Positions 21,472 through 30,875 of a stretch of DNA of 64,000 nt are shown here, in pieces (positions within the stretch are counted from its first letter, which is position 1; each line of letters begins with the position of its first letter). Both the position numbers and the translations under genes were made by a program. This DNA is from Escarpia spicata (lineage: Eukaryota; Annelida; Polychaeta; Sabellida; Siboglinidae), in the NCBI GenBank assembly GCA_963995525.1, contig OZ023206.1:44433018-44497017 (forward strand), given 5' to 3'. Below the pieces are notes generated by a model. The model did no database searches. It worked only from the letters and a program-made list of their open reading frames with translations, and was not told the DNA's origin.

Positions 21472-21900
21472 ATGGACACGTTTCAACTGATGCGTCGCCT
21501 ACGAATCGACCCGTACACTAGGAGAGTCGTCGACGGCGTCACGCCGCGAGACGGCCTACCGAAAAGGCGACTCACCGAGCTTCCGGCGGCATTCGTGTGC
21601 AACACCGACGACGGCGGCGAACCGGGGGCGCACTGGGTGGCGCTCTACGTCGACGTCGACGGCCGCGGCGACTACTTCGATTCGTACGGCCTGCCGCCCC
21701 TGCACGACGACTTTCGCGCCTTCCTACGCCGCAACTGCGGCGCCTCGTGGACGCACAACGACAAGCGACTGCAGAGCGTCGTATCTAACGTGTGCGGACA
21801 ATATTGCGTCGCCTACCTGCTATTGCGATGCCGCGGCATGCCGCTCGAGGGTTTCCAGGCCCTATTCGTATTCGACTGGCTAAAGTATTCGACTGGCTAA
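21472..21900 (+). CDS. Adenain-like maturation cysteine protease
   Basis: 142 residues. The catalytic set expected for adenovirus-type proteases is visible: His54 (PGAHWVALY), Asp70 (YFDSYGL), Gln101 (RLQSVV) and Cys108 (NVCGQYC), with the seven-residue Gln-to-Cys spacing seen in adenain. It is shorter than adenain (about 200 residues), as in other Polintons. It would cleave capsid precursors. A 17-bp direct duplication at the 3' end (about 21865-21900) repeats the TATTCGACTGGCTAAAG text and alters the last residues. The polyA signal lies about 50 bases downstream. Confidence 0.88.
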   Translation: MDTFQLMRRLRIDPYTRRVVDGVTPRDGLPKRRLTELPAAFVCNTDDGGEPGAHWVALYVDVDGRGDYFDSYGLPPLHDDFRAFLRRNCGASWTHNDKRLQSVVSNVCGQYCVAYLLLRCRGMPLEGFQALFVFDWLKYSTG

Positions 21901-22094
21901 AGCCTTGAACATTATTATTGTCGCTTTCCGCTTACACTGTATTCGCACTAATAAATAAAAAAACGATGAAAACGTACATGGTGTGTGTGTGTATACATAT
22001 TTTATTAGTACATCCGCCGCCGCCTTATAGGCGGCGCGCGCCCAGTCCCTAGCTAGGGCCCCTAGGGGGCCGCGGAGGGGGGCCGGCCCTCCTA
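21901..22094. terminator. Convergent 3' ends: polyA signals and GC-rich hairpins
   Basis: AATAAA at 21950-21955 (with a second overlapping copy) serves the rightward block. TTTATT at 22001-22006 is a reverse-strand AATAAA for the polymerase gene. Between 22013 and 22085 lie GC-rich palindromes (GCCGCC-TTATA-GGCGGC and CCTAGCTAGG, CCCCTAGGGG). The arrangement marks the junction of the two transcription blocks. Confidence 0.65.
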
Positions 22095-25000
22095 CTATAC
22101 GCGTATCGGCGCCGTGGTGACGCCGTCTTTGAGCACGCGGCGCTTAGCGTAAAAGTAGCTCAGCGCCGCGCGCTCTTGAACGTACGTCAGCACGGACGAG
22201 TCTTTCACTTGAAAGCCGCGGTTCCAACCGACGCCGCTCCGCTGGTCGCGCAGCACGGCCAGGAAGGCGTCCTTGTCGATGGCGTCGTTCTGCCGCTTGC
22301 TCAGACCCTTCGTGCTGTACTTGTCGGTGGCGCCGAAACAATAGTACGTCTTGCTGCAAAGCGCAATGATGCCGTCGCCGGACCACTCTTCTTTGAAGAG
22401 GCCCGGCGTGCGCTTGTCGAAGCGGCGTCGTTGCGCGCAACAGAGGGGCGGCGCTTCCCACGCGCGTCCGGCGAGACGGCATTGCACGTACGCGTCCGCG
22501 TGCGCGTCGCAGCACTCGGCCGGAAACCAGGCGCCGCGTTGACGAAAGTAGCGCTCGCGCAGGGCCGGCGTCACCAGTTCGTCGACGTCGCGGCCAGCGA
22601 GCGCTATGTAGGCTGAGTCGGTGTCCATTGCGCAGTACTCGAACAGAGGACGCTGGATGTAGACGGCGACGAAGTCGTAATAGAACTCCAGCATCCTCAG
22701 TTTCGCGTACTGATAGACGAAGTAGCCGATCTGGACGGGCAGCGCGTAGCGGACGGTGCGCTTGCTCAGCGCCACCTCGTAGAGGGCGTCGGGTACGACG
22801 ACGTCGAGCTGACGGAAGCGACGATCGTTGACGAGGCGTCTGGCGCCGACCGTAGTGCAGTATTTGATCTCCCGGTGGAGATCGACGCGCGTAATCGTCT
22901 TCCCGTACGAGCTGTTCCCGAGCAGCTTAAACGTGTCGGCGATGATGGACTTATCGGGGTCGGCGTCGCCCTCGCGGCGCGCGTTGGACACCGTGTCGCC
23001 GAAGCGACGAAAGCACGCAATCGGCGCGTATTCGATCACCTGATAGATGCGGTCGACGACGAGGCCGTGCGCCAGATACCACCGCAGTAGCGGCGTCGCG
23101 AGTAGAATTTTCGTACCGAAAAAACTACCCACGAGGGTTCGCTGAGGTCGGGTCAGGAGGTCGTGCGTTTCCGCGTAGCGTCGCATGAAGGGGCTGAGAG
23201 CGTCGCGATCGATGCAGACGTTCTTAAAGATGGGCTGCATCTCGGCGAAGGTGGCGCGCAGCGCGGCCGGCACGGCGATGTCGCACTCGATCAGGCCGAA
23301 CAGAGCGCCGTCGCGTACGCCCTCCAAGATCGTCGAGCGCGTAGGGGTGACGGGGGGCCGCCACCGAGATTCGTCGGGCGGCGCAGGCGTCAACGGGGGC
23401 CGCGCGGCGCGCCACTGGCACTCCCACATTTCGACGACCGTGACGAAACGGCGCAGGTAGGTCGTCACGGCGCGCGTCGCCTCGTACAGCTCGATCATCG
23501 GTCTTCCGTTGACGGCGTTCGTCGGCTTTCCCGTGCACGGACAGCCGTGGAAGTAGCAGCCGTGGAACTGGTAGGCCGTTCCCGTTTCGCTACACCAGCC
23601 GTCGACGCGGTACTTGCCGATGCGCTTTTCGCGTCCGTTAAGCAGGTGCCGTATGCGCACCCCCGTCCGGTCGGCCACCCACGTCAACCACTGCACGGCC
23701 ATACGACCGTAGCGGTGCACACGCTCCGGCCAAAACGCGTTCTCCTCGCGGCGGCGCGTGTACCAGCCCGTCGGCATCTCTTGCGTGATCGCCCACAAAT
23801 AGAGGGCGTTCGCGTCAAAGCCCACCACCGAGCGACAGGGGTGTGCCTCGTCGCGTCGTAGAAAGGTCACGTCCGCCTCGTGATGACGCGCGAAGATGAT
23901 CGAGGGACCGCCGACGATCTGCGATTGCAGGAGACGGTGCAGGTCCTTATTCGACTCGTTGAAGAGGGCAAAGGTGATCGAGGCCGGCAGATCGTTAAAC
24001 AGATACAGTAGCGTCAGGCCGGGCACACTGATGGCGTCCTTGAACATGTCGATGCGACGCTCGCGATAGAACGCGAACTGTTTGGCGACGGCCTCGAGAA
24101 ACGGCACCACGTCTCTATTGTTATACCACACGAGGAAGTCGCGCATCGTCGTCATGCCCTCGTCGTGCCAAGCCGCCACGCAAACCTCGTACGCCGCGGC
24201 GGAGATGCCTTCCTGTTTCAGGTGGCTGTAGAAGGCTTCCCGTGGCGGCAATTCGGTATCGTTCAATTTCGCCACGTCGATGTACTCGTACGGGAAGTAG
24301 CCCTTCGTCACCGCGCAGCCGTACGCCTTCAGAAAGCGGTCGTAGCTGACGGCGGGGGCCAGGTACTTCGTAATGTCCAGGAATTTCAGCGTCGACGTCG
24401 CCAGACACATATAGTTGTTCTGGCGCTTGATGGTGAACGCCGACGACGTGTGCTGATCGACGGAGGTCATGAGAAGGGGGGCCAAGTACTTTTTGACGAC
24501 GTTCATGTCGTACTTACCCGAATTAAATCCGAGGACGGGCAGCTGGCGAAGGTAGGTCCACAGGCGTTTGGCGAGCGCGCTGTACGGCGACTTGGCCGCG
24601 TCTTCGGTGGGAGCGGCGCGCCGCCAGTCGTCGTCGAGCGCGTCGAGTGCGTCGAAGGTCGAATCGTACAGCGGACGCAGAGTCGCGCACGCCGCTTCGC
24701 TTGTGGCCTCCAAGGCGGCAATCAGGTGCCGCGCGAGGTCGGCCGAATCGCCGGTCGTGACGAAACACTGCGCCGCCTCGTGACCGGGCACGTTCGACGC
24801 GATGCTCACGCTGAGCAGCTCGTGACGGGCTAGCCACCGGCACTTGGCGGTGTCTGGCGGCAGGTCGGTATCGTCGAAGTAGCATTCAAAGTCGAACGTC
24901 GCCCTGAACGGGTAGTAGCGCAGGCTGTCGTCCACGCAGACGCCCTCGTCCTCCAGCTGCTGGAACACGGACGGCGCCGGATGGTAGAGGCCGCCGGGGA

Positions 25001-26399
25001 AGACGTGGCGAACGCAGCCGTCGCACGTCGCCTCGTGGCGTCGCAACTCCCATAGGGTCGGCCACAGGGCGTTGGCGCACTTGCCGCACACGTACGTTTT
25101 CGTGTACATCGAGACGTCGCGTATATAGGAATAGTGTGCGCCGCATACGTTGACGTTCAGGGTCGTGGGGTGCGCGCCGAGCGATCGACGGGCCAGCTCG
25201 GCGGTGTCGGCCCGCGTCAGACGATAGGCGACCACGTTGACGCCGAAGACTGCCTCCACCCGGTCGAGCGCGCTGAGGGGGATGCCGGCGGCGTGCGTCG
25301 TGCCAGTGGCTCTACAGTAGTCGTCGTATAGGCGCTTGGCGGGGGCCGTCAAACGATCGATGTCGCTGTCCGCCTCTAGGCGCCGCCTATGCAGCGCCAG
25401 ACAACGGAACAGGCATAGGTTATCCGCGTAGGGGTCACCTCGGCGGTTTTTCGTCAGCCCGATGACGGCCCTGTTGTTGCGCAGGAAGGCCGGAAGGTGC
25501 GGCGCGCCGTCGACGCAACCGATAGGATGATTTATGATGGCGTTCCGAAAGTAGGTCGCGTTCGTCACCAATTCGGCGACCCAGCCCGAGTCGGGGCGCT
25601 GCGCGATCACGTACTGGAGAACGTCGCGCGTACGGACGTCCTCGAGGAAGCGCTCGAACGAACGCGCGTCGGTAACGAGAGCGGGCACTTCCAGGAAGCG
25701 GCCGCAACAATTACACGATGAATGAAAATAACGGAGGCGCCCCGTCACCTTGTGGCGTAGAATAAACGCGTAGCTCACGTTGATCTTAAAGGAGTGCGTT
25801 TGCGCCTCGAACATTCGTCTTAGACGGGGTTCGAGCGCGCGCGTGTTCGGACAGTCGGTTAATTGGAAATTATAGCGGGATTGTATGCGGCCGCGCGCCA
25901 CCGACGTCTGTATGCTCGACCAGTGCTCTTCGATGACTCGACGCAGTCCAACCGCCAGGTCGCTAGGGGGCGGCACCTCGTCGTCGTCGTCAGGCGGTGG
26001 TGGTGGTGGTGACACTACGCCGCACCCTCTCAGATGCCTCAGCATTGTGGGGCGCCTAGCGAAAGAGCTACCACATTTTGGGCACTCGCGTTCGGCCCCC
26101 CTGTCGCTGCCGCACGTTTGCGATGTCTTCGCGTGTTTCAAAAAACTATAGCGTTTAGCGAAATAGACGCCGCAGTTTGGGCATTGCGAACGCCTACAGG
26201 AGTGGCCCGCCAGATCCTCTCGGCCACACACGGGACAGTTCGGCATAGCTGCTTTTATTTTTAGCACTTCCTCCGACGGCGCGCCGCCTCTTATACAGGA
26301 CGGCGGACCATTCTGATTGGCTGGCTGACTTGACGGAAGGCCTTTTTTGGGACCCTTCTGTTTTGTTGTTGTAGGATGTGCTTTATTAAGCGACGACAA
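22095..26399 (-). CDS. Protein-primed DNA polymerase B with zinc fingers and OTU-like N-terminus
   Basis: 1434 residues. The N-terminus has zinc-finger-like motifs (C55-C58, C73-C76-H89-C96, C106-C109-H122-C126). An OTU-like D-x-x-C-L-F-R motif is at 326-332 with HYSYI at about 422, and another CxxC...H...C finger at about 436-458. Exonuclease motifs are DFECYFDD (about 502), FNSGKYDMN (about 625) and YNNRDVVPF (about 759). Polymerase motif A is FDANALYLWA (about 858), motif B LLGNSSYGKT (about 1157) and motif C MDTDSAYI (about 1256). It would replicate the linear genome from a protein primer. Met52 (26246) is an alternative start, since residues 1-50 derive partly from a duplicated upstream sequence. 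Confidence 0.93.
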   Translation of the reverse strand: MSSLNKAHPTTTKQKGPKKGLPSSQPANQNGPPSCIRGGAPSEEVLKIKAAMPNCPVCGREDLAGHSCRRSQCPNCGVYFAKRYSFLKHAKTSQTCGSDRGAERECPKCGSSFARRPTMLRHLRGCGVVSPPPPPPDDDDEVPPPSDLAVGLRRVIEEHWSSIQTSVARGRIQSRYNFQLTDCPNTRALEPRLRRMFEAQTHSFKINVSYAFILRHKVTGRLRYFHSSCNCCGRFLEVPALVTDARSFERFLEDVRTRDVLQYVIAQRPDSGWVAELVTNATYFRNAIINHPIGCVDGAPHLPAFLRNNRAVIGLTKNRRGDPYADNLCLFRCLALHRRRLEADSDIDRLTAPAKRLYDDYCRATGTTHAAGIPLSALDRVEAVFGVNVVAYRLTRADTAELARRSLGAHPTTLNVNVCGAHYSYIRDVSMYTKTYVCGKCANALWPTLWELRRHEATCDGCVRHVFPGGLYHPAPSVFQQLEDEGVCVDDSLRYYPFRATFDFECYFDDTDLPPDTAKCRWLARHELLSVSIASNVPGHEAAQCFVTTGDSADLARHLIAALEATSEAACATLRPLYDSTFDALDALDDDWRRAAPTEDAAKSPYSALAKRLWTYLRQLPVLGFNSGKYDMNVVKKYLAPLLMTSVDQHTSSAFTIKRQNNYMCLATSTLKFLDITKYLAPAVSYDRFLKAYGCAVTKGYFPYEYIDVAKLNDTELPPREAFYSHLKQEGISAAAYEVCVAAWHDEGMTTMRDFLVWYNNRDVVPFLEAVAKQFAFYRERRIDMFKDAISVPGLTLLYLFNDLPASITFALFNESNKDLHRLLQSQIVGGPSIIFARHHEADVTFLRRDEAHPCRSVVGFDANALYLWAITQEMPTGWYTRRREENAFWPERVHRYGRMAVQWLTWVADRTGVRIRHLLNGREKRIGKYRVDGWCSETGTAYQFHGCYFHGCPCTGKPTNAVNGRPMIELYEATRAVTTYLRRFVTVVEMWECQWRAARPPLTPAPPDESRWRPPVTPTRSTILEGVRDGALFGLIECDIAVPAALRATFAEMQPIFKNVCIDRDALSPFMRRYAETHDLLTRPQRTLVGSFFGTKILLATPLLRWYLAHGLVVDRIYQVIEYAPIACFRRFGDTVSNARREGDADPDKSIIADTFKLLGNSSYGKTITRVDLHREIKYCTTVGARRLVNDRRFRQLDVVVPDALYEVALSKRTVRYALPVQIGYFVYQYAKLRMLEFYYDFVAVYIQRPLFEYCAMDTDSAYIALAGRDVDELVTPALRERYFRQRGAWFPAECCDAHADAYVQCRLAGRAWEAPPLCCAQRRRFDKRTPGLFKEEWSGDGIIALCSKTYYCFGATDKYSTKGLSKRQNDAIDKDAFLAVLRDQRSGVGWNRGFQVKDSSVLTYVQERAALSYFYAKRRVLKDGVTTAPIRV

Positions 26400-26760
26400 C
26401 GCACGCCAGCATTACTTGCTTTGTAGGCGGACCATTCAACGCTTTTATTATTGCGAGAAAGGGATATAACAAATGTTTATTAAGCGAGGAGTGTTCGTTT
26501 AAGCAGGTTCAACTGGCCTGTGATGCACTTTTTTAGGACCCTTCTGTTTTGTTGTTGTAGGATGTGCTTTATTAAGCGACGACGACAACGCTGTTAACAG
26601 CATTACTTGCTTTGTAGGCGGGACATTCAACGCTTTTATTATTGCGAGAAAGGAATATAACAAATGTTTATTAAGCGACGAAACGAGGAGTTTAAGCAGG
26701 TTCAACTGGCCTGTGATGCGGGCGACGATTTTTTTCAACGCTTTTGACGAACAACCGATA
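26344..26760. repeat. Tandem duplication over the polymerase 5' end
   Basis: The segment covering the first codons of the polymerase (about 26340-26480, with GACCCTTCTGTTTTGTTG and TGTAGGATGTGCTTTATT) is repeated at about 26528-26700. A later GTTCAACTGGCCTGTGATGC motif recurs at about 26510, 26700 and 26908. The duplicated upstream copy also opens a short frame with the same N-terminal residues. Confidence 0.8.
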
Positions 26761-26953
26761 TAACAAATGAATACGTTTTATTCACCAACGACATACAAAC
26801 AGTATTGTGTTCAATTCGACGCGAGAAAGGGACATAACAAATGAATACGTTTTATTAAGCGACGATACGATATTATTATTATTAAGTATAGTGTTCGTTT
26901 AAGCAGGCTCAACTGGCCTGTGATGCGGGATATGGCGGCGATTTTTTTTTTTC

Positions 26954-27001
<48 letters not shown>

Positions 27002-27383
27002 TTTATTAATAGTGTTCATCAAACAGCGACGACCCATGTTTATTACGAGACACCGATATAACAAATGAATACGTTTTCAACGTTTTATTCACCGACGACA
27101 TAATTCGCAAGCATTATTGCGTTCAATTCAACAGGCAAGAAAGCGACCTATATAGAGATCTATTTATTATTAATAATAATAATAATAATAATAATGTTCA
27201 TCACGCGCTATTCAGCGATATAGTGTTCGTTTAGGCGCGTTCAATTCAACAGGCAAGAAAGCGACCTATATAGAGATCTATTTATTATTAATAATAATAA
27301 TAATGTTCATCACGCGCTATTCAGCGATATAGTGTTCGTTTAGGCACTCTTTATTATTAAGTATAGTTTAAGCAGCATAATGT
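26761..27383. repeat. Noncoding repeat region between polymerase and upstream gene
   Basis: Holds recurring ATAACAAATGAATACGTTTT segments (26760, 26835, 27058), a (GA)n tract at 26955-26999, and two tandem copies of about 110 bp (about 27121-27236 and 27238-27346) that include GCGACCTATATAGAGATC and an AAT trinucleotide run. The CTATATAG elements could be TATA boxes for the polymerase. No gene is seen. Confidence 0.65.
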
Positions 27384-28058
27384 TCAGCGATCGATGCCTT
27401 CCGCCACGTCAAGGCCGCTCCTCCGGATCAAATACTCCTGGGTGGCCGCCTCCAGCGTGGCGCACTCGATGACGTCGTTCCAATCAGTGGTAAGTAACCA
27501 ATCCGACACATATTTGACGAGTACAATCTCGGCACTCCGATTCGGGGCGGCCTGCCTCATGCGGCCGCTCAGGATGTGCACTAATTGTGTAAAGCACGGC
27601 AACAAGGAACGCTCCGTATAATGCGTCAGGACGGTCTGAAAATGCCGCCTAAGCAGGTCGCCCACATCGTCGTACACGCGCGGGTAGTGACGTCTCGGTC
27701 GGCCCGCACGGTAGCCGGCCATGTGAACGAACGGGCATCCTTCGTTGGGGGCGCACTCACCGCAGCTGGATCGTCCCCGTTCCAATATGCCGTCGCCTAT
27801 CCACTCCGCAAAGGCCTCCAGGAGGCACCTCTCGTGTTCCGAAATTGGCGAGACCGGCCGCGGCGGTGGCGCCATCTCAGGCGACGCGGTGGACCCCTCC
27901 TCGATGACGTACGGAAATAAACTTGCGTACGTCGGTGGCGTCGTCGTTCTCATCGTCCCGCCAAAGGCATCGGCGTATGATCGCATAGCGGCGTCCGACA
28001 TAACCAGTACCTTCTCCAACACGGAGTCGAGTGCTCGATCGCGCGCCGCCGGATTGGC
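27384..28058 (-). CDS. Unrecognised Polinton accessory gene or terminal exon
   Basis: The open frame extends to 28097, but its first codons are an ATT microsatellite. A good acceptor (TTTATTCTGCAG) ends at 28059, so the coding part probably begins at 28058, or at Met (28001) if unspliced. About 225 residues follow. Visible are a Pro-rich segment, a CGECAPNEGCPFVH cluster resembling half a zinc finger, and helical text such as VGDLLRRHFQTVLTHY. No family was recognised. It lies upstream of, and on the same strand as, the polymerase. The acceptor is in phase with the RPA-like exon, so it may be its alternative 3' exon. Confidence 0.5.
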   Translation of the reverse strand, partial: ANPAARDRALDSVLEKVLVMSDAAMRSYADAFGGTMRTTTPPTYASLFPYVIEEGSTASPEMAPPPRPVSPISEHERCLLEAFAEWIGDGILERGRSSCGECAPNEGCPFVHMAGYRAGRPRRHYPRVYDDVGDLLRRHFQTVLTHYTERSLLPCFTQLVHILSGRMRQAAPNRSAEIVLVKYVSDWLLTTDWNDVIECATLEAATQEYLIRRSGLDVAEGIDR

Positions 28059-28104
28059 CTGCAGAATAAATATTATTATTATTATTATTATAGTCACACG
28101 CCGT

Positions 28105-28260
28105 TTAGTCGGTCTTTGGCAGAGAACGCTTCAATGTCCGATAGTCGGCCGCCACATCGAGCAGGGCCTCTATGACGGGGCCAGCCAGATCAGGCCTGGA
28201 GCTGGCCAGGCGTGCCGCAGAAGTGATCGCTTTTATGGCACCCAAGAGACGATGCACATC
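28105..28260 (-). CDS. Probable 3' exon of the RPA-like gene
   Basis: Starts after an acceptor with a pyrimidine tract (CCCTTTCTTTGTGTCCCGCAG, last 20 bases considered) and encodes about 51 helical residues (DVHRLLGAIKAITSAARLAS...) to a TAA. It joins the donor at 28501-28500 in phase 0 across a 241-base intron. The alternative is a separate 75-codon ORF from ATG 28332. Splicing is predicted from sequence only. Confidence 0.4.
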   Translation of the reverse strand, partial: DVHRLLGAIKAITSAARLASSRPDLAGPVIEALLDVAADYRTLKRSLPKTD

Positions 28261-28501
28261 CTGCGGGACACAAAGAAAGGGCCGACCGTTAATGGCGCAC
28301 GATGCAGAATCCCACGAGCGGCCGTCGGCCATTCTACAGCACGAAGAAGCGCAACGGGTTAATCACTCACGTCGTATTTTTGGGCCGCTGCGTAAACTGT
28401 ATGGTGCTTGTCTGACTATCATAGGACGACGACACCGCCTATTCTGCAGCACAATAACAAAACAAAGCAGTAAACAAACACTAATCACTTATTTTCTTCA
28501 C

Positions 28502-29257
28502 CGAGCGCAGTGTATAGGAGGGCACCCCAACCCACGTGGTCTTCTGCAATTCCACATCAATGACAGTGCCAACAAGCGCAAGCACCGTGTCACGCAATTC
28601 GTTGGCATCGAGTTCGGCCAGATAGGAGGCCTGGTAGTCAACGAGGCACGTCATAGCCCTATCGAAAACAATTACCCACGTTTCATCATCCACCCCCGAT
28701 CCGTCCTTCAGCATCATTCGCATAGAAAAATAATATTGCACTTCATTCTGGACCCCATGCGACATGCACAACATATCGCCGTTCATAGTCGTATATACTT
28801 TTCGTCGACAGCGCTTACAGCCTTCGTACACGCACTTATCGCGCCAGCAAATTGCTTCGATAGTGGGATAATCTCTTATCCTATAGCAGCCGTCCACGAC
28901 CAGCTGCAGGGCGTGCAGACTCACCGTCGAAGGTAACAATACAACGGCGCCCCTCTCAGAAGGTGGCCGGTGGGTGCTTGCCGCCGCCTCCGGCTCACGT
29001 CCCGATACCCCAGGCGTGGGCTCTTGGGCCGGCCCTGCGTCGCCCTCCTTGTTGCGTGCAGGCGCCGCGCCGGGCAACGGTGCAGTCGGCTGAGGTTGCG
29101 CGCCGCCCCGTGATGCTGGGATGATAGGACGCAGCAGCACATCGTCCGGCGCCGCAGACGGGCGCCCCTGTACAGTCGATGAGGCGCTGCGAGTGGGCAG
29201 GCTCGACATCGCCTGCTTTCTGGCTCTCTTCCGGGGGGCTGATGAGTCGTCTGCCAT
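28502..29257 (-). CDS. RPA70-like single-stranded DNA-binding protein (5' exon)
   Basis: About 252 residues. After a basic start (PRKRARKQ, nuclear-signal-like) and a Pro/Ala-rich linker comes a segment resembling the zinc-ribbon OB fold of RPA70 DBD-C: TIEAICWRDKCVYEGCKRC, then CMSHG as the second half of the ribbon, YYFSMRMMLKDGS and ETWVIVFDRAMTCLV. Such proteins coat ssDNA during replication, which suits strand-displacement replication by polymerase B. ATG 29257 is preferred over 29284 because the TATA box at 29301-29309 would place the RNA start close to or past 29284. The frame continues to 28481, but a GTGAAG donor at 28501 precedes its stop. Confidence 0.6.
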
Positions 29258-29300
29258 TACGATGTCACTGTGAACACAACACACATATAGTTTGCCTGCC

Positions 29301-29309
29301 CCTTTTATA
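29301..29309 (-). promoter_or_regulatory. TATA box of the leftward RPA-like gene
   Basis: Read on the reverse strand: TATAAAAGG, followed about 50 bases later by the preferred ATG at 29257. It is a textbook TATA context and decides the start choice for this gene. Confidence 0.6.
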
Positions 29310-30875
29310 CAGAACTAGTAAAGGGTGCGCGTGCACCTGATCACGTACGCCACACAACAGGCAAGTCTGCCAAGGCTATTGTCAATTGAAAAAAATAGGT
29401 GGTCACGCGGTACATGTTCCGTAAAAGCGTCTCTTTAAAGCGTTTTTCTTTATTACGACATCACCACGTAATTCCTGATCCCCGACTGATCTTATAACAT
29501 GCTTAGGCTCGATTATTTAGAATTTCATTAAACGATTTTGAAACATTACGCACAACAATAGTCAACAACTTACATAACGCCGAACGTGACGTCTCTCGAG
29601 GCGCGCGCAACCAAGGGGGGACATTCAACAACTTACATAAAACTAATGCGTCATTTACCGCCACGTAAACACGCCTCTCGATGCGTGCCGTGCGCACCCC
29701 TCGGGCGACGTCAACAGCCTACATAAACTAATGCGTCATTCGCCACCGCGTAAACAGGCCGTCATGTCAAGTTGCCCCAAAACAGTCATCGCACAGCACA
29801 AACGGTACGTCACACTCTTTTATTAAATTATAACTATTTATATTCACGGGTGCACCTAAAATGCAAGTCCTATACAAGAATCATTTATTTATTTGGGTGC
29901 ACCTAAAATGCAAGTCCTATACAAGAATCATTTATTTATTTAGTCATTTCTATTCACGATGAGTCACAAACATTCATACGCAACTATAAATATCCATGCA
30001 ACTCGGTGATGTTGCGGCTGAAATTGTTGAACGTAAGTGTGCACCTCCTGTTGTGTTTGGTTACTTAACACAGGCGAGATTTGAACACGCCACACACGAC
30101 ACGTCTTCACCATAAACTGCACAACTCAAACGGCTAAACAAATTATGTAAACATATTTATTTCTATTCACTGTCAAACAAACATTCATATACAAGAATAT
30201 TTTCATTTATTTATTCAGTCGCTTCTATTCACAGGTCGCTCAATGAAGGGCCCCTCAAAGGCGGGGGACGTGGGCAGTCGCTCCTCGCCATAGCAGCGAC
30301 CTTTCCGCCCCGACCACGAAGATGCGTAACGCCGCCCCCTTTAGAGCCGAGACGGACCGCTCGGCCGGTTGCCAGGGTACGCGGCGTCATTAGACCAAAA
30401 TGGCGCTACGACCCCGACACCGATATATGGATGTCAATCCCTGATCTGCATCGCCCACGGACCGCTTCTGACCCACGGGCAGTGACAGAACGGCTCGCGT
30501 CACCCCCTCTACGCACCCCAGCAAGCTTGCCTAGGGGCCCCGTACGGCGCCAAACCCAGAACGGCTTTGGATTACCTTTTGACTACGTCGAGCCAGATCG
30601 CCCTAGGGCACCGAATGGACTACCCTATGCCATCTTTCGCAGTTAAACTATATAACTCATTAAACTAATTAAACATAATAATAATAATAATCGTTTGATT
30701 CTTTCCAACGCACAAAACCACTGTATGTCCCTACGAACTATAGTAGGCTTGCTTATAAACGAAACACTGTACGCTATAAATACACTAGAAGGCGTCACGA
30801 CTCACGACAAAGCAGGAACGTTACAGCTGTCGCTTTACACCAGTGCCTGTATCAATTTTCACAACAACCCAGCGT
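29310..30875. other. Noncoding right arm of Polinton copy 1 with short repeats
   Basis: Contains recurring AACTTACATAA...AATGCGTCAT segments (29560-29750) and a 47-bp unit (GGGTGCACCTAAAATGCAAG...) repeated twice at 29848-29941. A GC-rich stretch at 30230-30650 has a 71-codon forward ORF (30431-30646) without a recognised domain. No firm gene is called. Confidence 0.5.

Noticed and set aside
22176..25331. Forward-strand open frames opposite the polymerase gene (for example 23163-23861 and 24165-24833)
   Set aside because: GC-rich antisense shadows of a gene with clear polymerase motifs on the reverse strand.
28502..29257. RPA-like gene as part of a Helitron
   Set aside because: No Rep/helicase domain, no TC...CTRR ends and no terminal hairpin were seen. 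It lies inside the Polinton terminal repeats and shares the polymerase strand.
30431..30646. 71-codon GC-rich ORF in the right arm of Polinton copy 1
   Set aside because: No domain, no counterpart available from copy 2 and no clear promoter. It is mentioned in the region note only.
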